Source: Linepithema humile
Lineage: Eukaryota; Arthropoda; Insecta; Hymenoptera; Formicidae
Assembly: GCF_040581485.1 (NCBI RefSeq)
Contig: NC_090128.1
Location: 44,298,931-44,362,930 of the forward strand
Reading direction: 5' to 3'
DNA length: 64,000 nucleotides
Shown here: positions 13,501 through 22,814 of the stretch, one piece after another
Position numbering within the stretch: position 1 is the stretch's first letter
How the letters are laid out: every line of letters starts with the position of its first letter
Translations under genes and position numbers: made by a program
The notes under the pieces: model-generated
The model's input: only the letters and a program-made list of their open reading frames with translations
What the model was told of the DNA's origin: nothing
Databases searched by the model: none

Positions 13501-14458
13501 AGTGTCTCTGCTGAAGCCGTCGATCGTTCAGCAGGTGAAGAGCAGCCCGCCGAAGCAGATGGGCGCGCCGCAGATACGCGTTTCGAAATCGCTGACCGAA
13601 CCGCAACCTGCGCACAACACGCCGCTCTCGTATTCTCCTTTGAAGAACAGTGGCAGTACCGTGACGACGAATCCAGCCGCTGCCGTGCCGCAGATCGCCC
13701 ACGCGCCCATAGGCGCGCCGGTGATGATGAAACAGCAACAGGCGTTGCCCATGAACTTGGGCAACGTATCGCGTTCCGGCACGTCGTTACAGCACAAACT
13801 GTTATCGAAGAAGAATCCCCAGCGACCTTACTCGACGCACACGAGCGTGCCGAATCATCCCGCGAGGAAGCCGAAATTGACGACGAAAGCATCGGTGATG
13901 CCTATGCCGATGTCCGGTAATTTTCCGAACTTACTGGGCACGATACCGTCGGCGAGCACCGCCGCGATGTCGCAACCGCCTTTTATACCGCCGGAATTGA
14001 GCGGCATCTCGGTCAGCGCCATCGGCCCGCAGCCCGGCGTCATCAAGACCACCGCGAGCGCTAAGTATCACACCTATAAGAAAGCTGCCAAGCCGAAACC
14101 GACGGCGACAGCTGCGGCGATGGACGTGCCGCCGAGCTCACTGCCGGCTACGTTCCCTCAAGGCAGCACGGTCGAGGCGCTCTCGGTGCTGTCGCAGCTG
14201 CAGCAGCACACGCATTTGGAAATAATACCGCAGCAAAAGGCACCGTTGAAGCCGAGCATGGATTATGCGAAAAGTCTTTCATCTTCCGTGAGCGTGGTGC
14301 CGCAAAAGGTTCCCGAAACTTTGAGAAACCCACCAACGACCGCCGATTGTATGTCAATCTATGATATATCGAGGGGAAAGCCCGCTAACGTTCCGAGCAA
14401 GAAAGCACCGGACAAGCTGGCTAATGATAGTGTCGAAATTATAACGTTGGACGATTAA
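1516..14458 (+). CDS. CABIN1: CABIN1-like protein (HIRA histone-chaperone complex, TPR protein)
   Basis: Homologue of calcineurin-binding protein CABIN1, a subunit of the HIRA complex that deposits histone H3.3 in the nucleus. Exons, all phase-consistent: 1516-1599, 2772-4330, 4394-4580, 4630-4811, 4880-5023, 5100-5280, 5354-5478, 5565-5757, 5849-6002, 6082-6229, 6299-7060, 7147-7522, 7634-8524, 8606-8882, 9026-9279, 11185-11348, 11486-11756, 12406-12534 and 12608-14458; 2643 residues. The start MIKISALNEESSEESEEED matches the family N-terminus. TPR-type helices follow in exon 2 (AIENYWEAANLDDSDVTLW). The GVWHIPVNEIDRPGSFASHM and KKYLRDSEREQLSRQA segments are family hallmarks. Acidic Ser/Asp tracts lie in exons 2 and 14, and an AT-hook (GRPRGRPP) near 12700. 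The last exon is S/T/Q/P-rich, with a PNISIT calcineurin-docking-like motif at 13286-13303. The total is longer than the human protein (about 2220). Family assignment is firm; the function in this species is inferred. Confidence 0.9.
1710..2674. mobile_element. 949-bp foldback (near-perfect palindromic) element in CABIN1 intron 1
   Basis: Two inverted arms of about 480 bp meet at a 9-base centre (2198-2206). The outer ends read GGTAATTATGCAGAATA from 1718 and its complement ending at 2666. The element is flanked on both sides by AAAAATGT (1710-1717 and 2667-2674), an 8-bp direct repeat that fits a target-site duplication. By eye the arms differ at roughly ten positions, plus a 19-base insertion in the left arm near 1960. 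Each arm holds a smaller hairpin of C and G runs (about 2050-2093 and its mirror 2313-2357). No transposase is encoded; the short open frames inside are mirror images created by the palindrome. It is a non-autonomous foldback or MITE-like DNA transposon. The 8-bp duplication suggests a hAT-, P- or Merlin-type helper, but the ends are not typical of hAT. Confidence 0.85.
9402..10835 (-). CDS. Inosine-uridine preferring nucleoside hydrolase, nested in a CABIN1 intron
   Basis: A complete nucleoside N-ribohydrolase, an enzyme that splits ribonucleosides into base and ribose. Minus-strand exons: 10771-10835, 10386-10590, 10102-10273, 9786-10021 and 9402-9701; phases agree and give 325 residues, the usual family length. 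Exon 1 encodes a hydrophobic start (MAVIYSIYIIIILLYLCS) that looks like a signal peptide, so a secreted or lumenal enzyme is likely. The calcium/ribose motif IIDTDAGGDDA follows directly, and the second signature, VSLGPLTNVARAI, is in exon 4. Near the C-terminus, where many members have HDP, this protein has EPSDGIAMA: the Asp is kept and the His replaced. The whole gene sits inside the 1.9-kb CABIN1 intron 9280-11184 on the opposite strand, so the two primary transcripts overlap in antisense. Candidate promoter sequence is 10836-10930. Confidence 0.9.
10930..11152. mobile_element. Small inverted-repeat element (MITE-like) in a CABIN1 intron
   Basis: Arms of about 105 bp (10930-11037 and 11048-11152) are imperfect reverse complements, sharing TTGAAATGTCATATTCTT and GCAAAATTTT. 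The right end runs into CACCCTGTATAAT, whose complement ATTATACAGGGTG resembles the ends of many insect Tc1/mariner-derived MITEs. It lies between the nested nucleoside hydrolase start and the next CABIN1 exon. No open frame. The exact ends and target duplication are not clear. Confidence 0.55.
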
Positions 14459-16171
14459 GAATTGTGATGAGTGATGAATGTATTTTGCGCATATGACGTA
14501 ATGGTGCAATGTTTTTTTTTTTTTTTAAGATATATACCTGATATCGAGTCAAGAATGCCATATTCGCTAAATTAACTCCTTGCATTGGAATGGGTTACAC
14601 AGCCGAAACGGCGGTAGCGCTTTGATGGCAGATAACTTTTATGCTTTGTGTTTTATGTTTCGTATAAAAATTCGACTCAAGTCATTAAATCAAGGCATAA
14701 AAATCGAATATGTTAATATGTTAGAATATGTTATTTGATTTGTAGCAAAACTCCAATGCAATAAGTTGATATGTCTAATTTATATACTTGTTTTTTTTTT
14801 CTTTTTCTTTTTTTTTTTTTTTTTTTTTTTTTAGATTTGTTAAGATAAATTATAGAATTATTTCGCAGATAAAAATGTTTGTATTTTTTGTATATAAGTT
14901 TTATACTTTACTGTAAAAAATTTTTCAGCTGCGATACAAAGATGACTGTTCGTCTTAAATAATCATATTTAATTATATTTACTAACTTCTTTTGATTAGT
15001 AATTAATATATATATATATATACATAATAGGGAAGCATAAATTTTTGCGTATTAAAATATTTTTTAACCATTTTGATTTTTAGAGGGATGTACATTAGAA
15101 ATTTACTATGTACATACATCTAACGATATCATTGTGAGAAACCAAATTTATAAATACTGTGATTCTTCCAAACAAACTGACAGAAAGGCAATAAGAATCA
15201 AAAACACGATTGTTAGAGCGCAAAAATTATTAACCAGTTAATAAACAAAGAATATTTCGGTTACAATTTTGGATCCTCTTTAGCTTGAAAAAATACAAAG
15301 AAAGAAAAAGATTCGGATTATATGGAGAAAAAGTTTAAGAACCGGTTAAACGCAATTAATAGAACAAAAACTGTCGCACCAATCACAAGCGCAGCATTGA
15401 CCGATGCAATATGTTAAGGCAGAAATTATATAATCTTAAAAACTTGATATTATTTAGTAACAAAAAGTTCTGATTAACTGTACATCTCTCTTTCCCTCAT
15501 CAATTAAAGTTTTAATTATTTTACAATCATATTCATAGACACAAATGTTGCTTTCTCAGTGATTCTAAAGCGTGCATTTTTGCATAAGGAAAGATTATTT
15601 TTCTATCGCATATATTTGATAATGGGATTTTCATCTATATGTACAATAATCAAGTGTAATTAACTTCATTAAGCATCAGTAAATTTGAATGTTTTCTAAA
15701 GACAATTTGTAACTCACCTTTTTTGCACATTAAAGGTACATTCAGAATTGAAATTCACCGTTTCCTCTCGTCACTTACAATGCAATTTATTTTTCAAGCA
15801 ACTATTCACAAGCTGTACAAAACTGCTTTGTCAGACATACTTAAAAGTAACAGCTAATATTACCGTTTCCTCTCGTCACTTACAATGCAATTTATTTTTC
15901 AAGCAACTATTCACAAGCTGTACAAAACTGCTTTGTCAGACATACTTAAAAGTAATAGCTAATAATATTATATAATGATTTCTAATCGATCTAATGATTG
16001 AAACTTGTTGCACAATTTCTTACTGAACTAATAAGACGCAAAAAAGTAGTACTTGTTGAAGTTTTTATTTCATAATATCAAATTTAAGAATACATGCAAA
16101 TACATATACATTCACAAACATGTAATTTTTCAGGATCTGTTATTTTTTTGACGTTAGTTTTTTGTCTGCTT
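14459..16171. other. Convergent 3' spacer of CABIN1 and regucalcin
   Basis: AT-rich, with long T tracts (about 14512-14527 and 14808-14832) and no supportable coding exon. The left part is the CABIN1 3' untranslated region and the right part that of regucalcin. On the minus strand an AATAAA signal lies at about 16064-16069, about 105 bp beyond the regucalcin stop. A 105-bp tandem duplication is annotated separately. Confidence 0.5.
15757..15966. repeat. 105-bp tandem duplication
   Basis: Two head-to-tail copies of a 105-bp unit beginning ACCGTTTCCTCTCG (15757-15861 and 15862-15966) differ at very few positions, for example near 15852 and 15957. The unit length is a multiple of three, so an open frame runs through both copies (15748-15975), but composition and context give no reason to think it is coding. 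It looks like a recent local duplication between two 3' untranslated regions. Confidence 0.85.
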
Positions 16172-19100
16172 TCATTGATTCATCTTAAATGAGTTTGCAA
16201 GAATTCCACGAGCTCCCAAACCTTTCAGTGCGAATACAGCACCAGCATAGGGAGTGGTTTTTCGCTGCTGTGCAGTTAAATTGTAGCCGGAAGTGGTCAC
16301 ATACAAAGTTTCAAGGAGCGGTCCACCAAATGTGACACTGGTTACGTTCTCAGCCGGAATCTTAACTTTGCGCAGTAGTTTTCCTGTTTTTGGATTTACA
16401 TGGATGACCTAGATAGATAAACATTTTCATCATTTTAATAAATTTTGAAATTTATTTATCGTGTATTTAATCAATTATAGGTGAGACATTTAAAGCATGC
16501 TATATTTAGAAAAATATTAATTTTAGAAATGTTTCAAGCAGAGGTTGCAGATAAAAAAAGTATTCGATTATAATATAAATGACTATGATAGTTATTGTTT
16601 AAAAAAATAACAATGTTACTTTTATTTTAACAAAAGTTGATTTTATTCACAATGAAATACTAATTTGCTATTTGAAGTTATACAATAATATTAGAGATAA
16701 TTTCTCATGCTCTTTTATCTTAGTTATCTTGTGTACTTACATGATGACCACCAAACAGTGCTACCCAAAGATTACCATCTGTATCTATAGTCATTCCGTC
16801 GGGTACTCCTTGTAACTCAGTTTTGTTCAAGTCAAATATAACCTTCTTATTAGCTGAAATATAAAAAAACTATTAAAAAAACTGCACACCAATAAAGTCC
16901 TCAATTAAAATAGTATCTTTTGTTTATTTTCAGCAGAGAATGTGTAATAAAGCTTCTTACATATTGTTCCTGCTTGTGGATCATAATCATATCCTACAAC
17001 TTGACGCGTAGGTGAATCAATATAATAAAATTTGTTATCCTCTTTGTCCCATGCTAATCCGTTACTGATTGACACAGGAGTTACTTCTGTTTTAGGCTCA
17101 AGCTTGTCATCAATGCGATATAAAGTTCCTTCATTGGGAGATACCTGTCCATTGACTTCATTAGCCATAGTGCCTATGTCAAACATATAATTTGTTGATA
17201 TACAACCAATATCTTTTGTGAACGAAAAGAATACGTTACAGTGATCATGACATTCTCAATTTACCTAACCAAAATCTTCCATGAGAATCAACTTTTCCAT
17301 CATTGATCCTTGTTTGATTACGATCAGTGTCGACAGAACACAATACTTCGATTGTTGTGTTTGCTTCGTTTTCATCTCCATCCCAAGAAACAAGAATGAC
17401 ATCTCTTCCAGAACCTGCTACAAGTTTGTCAGGAGTATCGTCCACAGTTACAACAACTCCAACAGGACCATGTTCTGAAAAGTGTTATTAAACAGGTAAC
17501 ATTAACTCATGTTATAAATGTAACAATTACTGTATCATTGTATCATTATATGAATCTCATCTTACTTATGTAGGCGCTGTTTACTTCTCCAGTTGCGGGG
17601 TCCAATCTACGTATATATTGATTGGTTATATCGACAAAGTACAACTTTTGAGTACGTTGATCCCAATGAGGGCCTTCTGAAAGGCCAAAAGCATCTGTCA
17701 CTCTATTCACACTAACTCTATGTTCCCTATAAATAAACAGTAACACTCATATTATTGTACTTAATATGAAAATATGCTTGTGTAACTTATAGCTAATTAT
17801 ATTGACTTAATAGTCAATAATTAGTTTTCATAGGCGCATGTAATCTGCTTTCCTTGATTCCAATGTATTATTGATAAGATTCGATGTAAACAAAAGACGA
17901 CGTAATACGAAAGTACAAAACACGAAGTCTGTTTTTTTTTCTTTACTTCTACAATGTGTCATATTTCAGATAAAGTAAATATTGAAAAGAAAAAAAAAGA
18001 AAAAGTTACAGATGAATACAAATAAAAGCAGATCTGTTTATTACTTTTTTACATTTTTCTACACTTTTGTTTCTTTACGTTTGCTTGACTTGCATTCCGT
18101 TTTTTTTACAAAATAAAATTTAAAAAACGCAAGTATGATAACAAGAATTTCATCAAAATAAATTACATAAGACAATATTTCAGTCGATATTTACGTCATT
18201 GTGTCGATAAGTGTACACTCTTCTTTGAAATGGAATACCGGATTTAGAAAATTTGAACAACTGAAAGTTGAATGACTAGTGTTGAAGCGACAAAAAAAAT
18301 GACGAGTTCACAGTGCGGGTGTGCGACAGCAACAGCTAGTTCGAGAGGGACCAACTCAAGGGAATGGAATTGTCAACTTGAATGATGGGAAGAATAATCA
18401 CTATGATTGCTCAGACTACCAATCATTCCAATGATGTACTGGTACTAAGCGGTACAAGAGACACTGGCGGCTATTTAATTGATACGATAAAGCTGCGCTA
18501 TCAGAAGGTAGAGGGTTATCACTTCACGTTACATTATGAAGGAAAAAAATAACTTATTTGTAGCAACTGTAAAACGCACTATCGAAATCGATGATATCGA
18601 AACGTTAAATAGATTACAGTAGTACAAACAGAAAAATATTACAGAAAAAATATTTGTTATATGAGACATTTATAAAGGCAAACAAGAGAAAATAATAAAA
18701 CGTGGTATTTATGCATGTACGATATTAATAATAAAAATTTGTAATATTGCACATGCAAAAATATTGTGTTTTTAGCATATTATATATATTTTTTCATTTT
18801 TAAATGGATAATTATGTAGTGATTTGTATAAAATAAATTTGATTTAGGACAAAATATTCTCTAATAAAAAACATAAAATATTTTAAAACTTTTTGTTTAT
18901 ATCGCCACAGCAAAATTAATCACATTGATATCTTAATCATATTTCTCTGTGACGCTCAAATATATTATAATGAAATTACAATAAAGTCATGGTGACATGC
19001 AAATGTCCGCTTTATCGCAGATGTAATGTCGTTGACATCATATGAAATGAAACAAAAATGAAAATATAAAATTAAAAATAGGAGGATAGCACAAATACGA

Positions 19101-20889
19101 GATAGATAGCACACGTGTCACATAGCGGCAAGCGAACTAATGACGGAATACTGTTTCTATAATCTTTTTGGAACGTTATTGTAACATTTCTGCGACATTT
19201 TATGTCATTTTATGTCATTTTATGTCATATATATCACCACGACTGTGATTAATGATATCACTGTAACTTTCTAATAATGTCACAGTGACATCACAATTTT
19301 TCAGTAATCTTGTGACTCTATTGTGATGCCACTGTGACTTTTTTTTTGGAAGTAGTGTCAATAATGGAAACATCAAAAATATCTATAAATGTGAATATTG
19401 CAAAGAATACATAAAATGAACATCCCACAGATCTGTATAAAAATCTGATGGATACAAATGTAAAAAATAATTTTTAATAAAACATTAGATATAAATAATG
19501 ATATCGATACGATATCGATATCATACGACATCAATACGAAAGAATAGAAAACACGCAAGATGGTAATATTTTTAATAAATATAAAATAATACTTTTTATT
19601 CAAAAAACATTATCTAATAACTTACTTGATTGACCACTGTTAGAAACAAATATGGAAAAAAAAAAAAAAGTTGCAAAAAGCAGTTTTTAAACACAAGATC
19701 TACAATATTCTAGCTCACTTGTCTGATTCATTTAGTCACGCTTGTTACTTAGCGCTTACTTCTATCGACTCGAAAGGTATGCAGAAGGTAAAAAAAATAA
19801 TTTAAAATCTTACACGCGTGTAATTTCGAGTCGATAGAGGTGAGTGCTAACAAAGAATACATGAAATGAAGATCCAATAGATTTCTATACAAATCTAAAA
19901 AATAATTTTTAATAAAATATTAGATATAAATAATGATATCAATGCAAAGGAAGTGGAAGAGAAAATACGCAAGATAAAGATTACTTTATCATCTATCAAA
20001 TAAAAATGAAAATCTTCAACATTCATAAAAATTCTGCAAATGCTATTACGGTCGATCGTGGAAAATAACGTCAGATTCTAAGAGAAAAATTTTTACAAGC
20101 TACTGGAAGATAACTTTTTGTATAGAAGATTTGTATAGAAATCTGTTGAATCTTCATTTCATGTATTCTTTGTTAGCATTTAGCTCTATCGACTCAAAAT
20201 TACACACGTGTAAAACTTTTAATTATTTTTGTTTGACCTACTGCATATTTTTCCAGTCGATAGAGATAAATGCTAAGTAACAAGAAGAATACATTTTGTA
20301 ACATCATGGTCGTACAGAATTTTATCGCAAAGCTATACAATGGGAACATAAACATTTTTTAATTATTATCATAATTAAAGAGCTGTGCTTCGCGTTTAAA
20401 TTTAATTTAACTCAATAGACTTTTAATTATAATATTATAATCCAAGTTCAACTGATTGCATTTCTTTTTAGTTTTATCTCCAAAAAAAGACAAGAAATAG
20501 TTATATTTTAATCAATTTTAATTAATATAAATTTTGATAAATATATACATACATATGTATATATCCATATGTGTGTAATATTTTTAGTAAACAAAGCTTA
20601 TAAAAAATTGCACACATACATACGCGCGCGTACACAACAAGCACAATTCAATATTTTGCTATCATATTATTTCTAATATTTCAAACTTGTAATCTTGTAA
20701 AAACCCAACTTTTATTTTTCCTATAATTGCAAAGAAATATTACATAATGCAAGGCGCGTGAATATAGAACTGGTTTTTAAAGTTATTAATTACGATATGT
20801 CCTTTCACTTACCAGCCATGGCGTCTACCATGGACAAGAGCGACGAGAACGCTCGCCAGCAACACGTATTTGTGAATTACTCGTCTCAT
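16172..20889 (-). CDS. Regucalcin / SMP-30 family lactonase with signal peptide
   Basis: Regucalcin (senescence marker protein 30), a six-bladed beta-propeller metal-dependent lactonase. Minus-strand exons: 20813-20889, 17566-17726, 17265-17474, 16961-17173, 16741-16853 and 16172-16408; 336 residues, phases consistent. Exon 1 encodes MRRVIHKYVLLASVLVALVH, a good signal peptide, so this copy is probably secreted, unlike the cytosolic vertebrate enzyme. Family motifs: LSEGPHWDQRTQKLYFVDI (the Glu is a metal ligand), RINDGKVDSHGRFWLG, SISNGLAWD (Asn ligand) and GVPDGMTIDTDGNLWVA (Asp ligand). The propeller core is thus complete. Only the signal exon is separated, by a 3.1-kb intron. A TATA-like box lies upstream. 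Candidate relatives include insect anterior fat body proteins. Confidence 0.92.
19195..19228. repeat. 10-bp tandem repeat ATTTTATGTC
   Basis: Three consecutive copies of a 10-bp unit ATTTTATGTC, in a stretch rich in GTCAC/GTGAC words. Simple intronic repeat. Confidence 0.8.
19391..20284. repeat. Three related repeat copies, one inverted, in regucalcin intron 1
   Basis: Arms 19739-19896 and 20128-20284 are imperfect inverted repeats of about 157 bp, sharing GTTACTTAGC, CTATCGACT, ACACG-GTGTAA and AACAAAGAATACATGAAATG. A further copy, in the same direction as the left arm's distal part, spans about 19391-19520, sharing AATAATTTTTAATAAAA and TTAGATATAAATAATGATATC with 19905-19942. The pattern suggests nested insertions or duplication of one AT-rich non-autonomous element. 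No coding capacity. Confidence 0.65.
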
Positions 20890-22814
20890 GACACTTTGTA
20901 TGCTATCGAAGGAAACGTTCTTTCAGAATAGGCTCAGGAAAGAGTGAATGAAACTTAAACGCACGCCGATGGGTTCTTATATATAGGTGCTCCTACCTTC
21001 GGCGATCCGTGCATCGATTCTACTTTGTTTTTTTGTCGTAGATAATGAATAAACACATGAACATAATGCTGATTAATATACATTACTTGGTTCCATTTTT
21101 CATAATACATAAATTCATAAAACACCTGTGTCTATCTAAAAGTGACCAAAAATGGGACATTTTTATTGCGATCGATACTCATAGTGATGATAATCTTTGA
21201 CAGGAAAAGATTATGAGGATTGATTGTGGTAATTTATTACGGTAAAAATGTTTTGCACGACCATTTGTCGTAAATGAAAGTTACAAGGACGAAACAGAGA
21301 AAGAATTAAGTGCAAATTGAAAAATATCTTACAACGTATAATAAAGATAGAAGAAAACACAACGAAACGGAGTTATAGAAATACATTCTCATTAATGAAA
21401 GATAATATACAGTCATACACGTATGTGTACCTGTATAAATGGAAGCAAGACACTAAGATAACACTAAGATAACAAAAATGACAAATTAATCAAATACAAC
21501 AAGTCGTTTGTTACATAGGTCGTAACGTTTCTCTACGTAAGGTATGAATCCTTGACCGATCCTTGACGTATATTCAATCATGCGAACACTAGACGGAAAT
21601 GAAGTAACGCATTATTCGAGTCACAATATTAATAAAGTAATTTGTTAGATATTTCACACACAGTGCTTCCGATAAAGATTTACATGCAAATTATTGTTAT
21701 ATTTTATGTACAAACTACAATGCTATTATTATATTGTGACAAATTGCAACATTACGCAAATTTTTTTGAAATTGTACAATGTTTAAAACAATTTTAAGGA
21801 GTACAATAAAAGAAAAATAAATTAAATTTTTTTTGGCAAAAAATTTTAGCTAATAGTTAATGTTAACTAAAATAATTATATATATTTATGTAACGCAAAA
21901 AAAGTATAAAAAATGTAAATAATTTAATATTTCTATTTCTTTGTCAATTTCTAAAATATTAGGCAATAATTATGTACTGTTTGAATTATTTATCCAATTA
22001 CATTAATTGTTAAATATTACAAAGCAATCTTATTTACCAAACAAAATTATGGATAAGATAATGTTTAGACATTGTCTTATCTTGTAATCTTGTACTTTAC
22101 AGACGTAAAAAATAAAACTTGATACTTAAATGATTAAATAAATTTAAAACAAAAGAATAAACGGGCAATTATTTGTATCTTATCAAATTTATTTTTGCAC
22201 CAGCACTATTATACAGTTTTAATATATTTTAATTATATCTCATATTTTTAGTATTCTTAATTTATAACTAGTACAGGTACTTTGCGTTGATTTGGTAGTC
22301 TTCTGTTTTATTTTAGACATCGAATAATCTGTTTTACATGAATTCTGCTAATAAGAAGCAGAACTTTGATGCAAATTTACTAAATGTTTCTATATTCAAC
22401 ATTCGATTAGCGATGTATATTATCGCGCAGAAAATAAATTTCTCGAGCCTGTTGCTATGCAACCCGTTCAACTCTCTTGCTAGAAGTGTGACATTATTGA
22501 TAAACAGTTATGCATCATTACCGACCGCGTTCATGCTGATCGCGTCATCTAACATCGGCGACGGAAACATTTTACAAAAAGCCATAGCAAGCGGAGACGT
22601 GACGGCCAACATCATCAGATCACGTGACATTCGTATATTGATACGTGTCGGCGAGTTGAGCCACGACTCGCTACGCTCTGCCAGTCGAGCATACGCGTTT
22701 CAACCTACATCGGGTGTATGAGGCGTTATTCACGACGGTGTTGATTCTCTTGGATTCTGTGCAAGAAGGTCACTCGATCGACAGTGCTCAGAACAGTCAC
22801 ATTAACGCGGCAAG
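20890..22814. promoter_or_regulatory. Divergent spacer between regucalcin and Sec61 alpha
   Basis: A 1.9-kb AT-rich spacer between two genes transcribed away from each other. The left end carries the regucalcin TATA-like box. The right end, about 22480-22814, is GC-richer and contains GACGTGACGG (about 22596) and TCACGTGACA (about 22620), E-box or bZIP-like words that could serve Sec61 alpha transcription. A 127-codon open frame at 22338-22721 in this region has no recognisable features, and I treat it as chance. Confidence 0.45.
20976..20985 (-). promoter_or_regulatory. TATA-like box of regucalcin
   Basis: On the minus strand the sequence reads CTATATATAAG, about 90 bp upstream of the ATG at 20889. 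A TCATTC initiator-like word lies about 30 bp downstream (near 20947), the right spacing for a TATA promoter, giving a leader of roughly 60 bases. Position and spacing are seen; activity is inferred. Confidence 0.55.

Larger units (their letters stand above)
17729..20812 (-). other. Regucalcin intron 1: non-coding, repeat-bearing
   Basis: A 3.1-kb AT-rich intron with no supportable exon. About 18900-19330 contains many GTGACAT/ATGTCAC-type words; 19370-20285 holds related copies of one repeat in direct and inverted orientation (annotated separately). An intronic alternative first exon for a signal-less isoform is possible but I could not identify one. Confidence 0.5.

Noticed and set aside
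13248..13892. 214-codon minus-strand open frame inside the last CABIN1 exon
   Set aside because: Antisense shadow of the GC-rich coding exon.
15748..15975. 75-codon open frame through the 105-bp tandem repeat
   Set aside because: Exists only because the repeat unit is a multiple of three; no coding signs.
22338..22721. 127-codon plus-strand open frame before Sec61 alpha
   Set aside because: Unusual length for AT-rich spacer, but no motif, no splice partner and it overlaps the likely promoter. Treated as chance.
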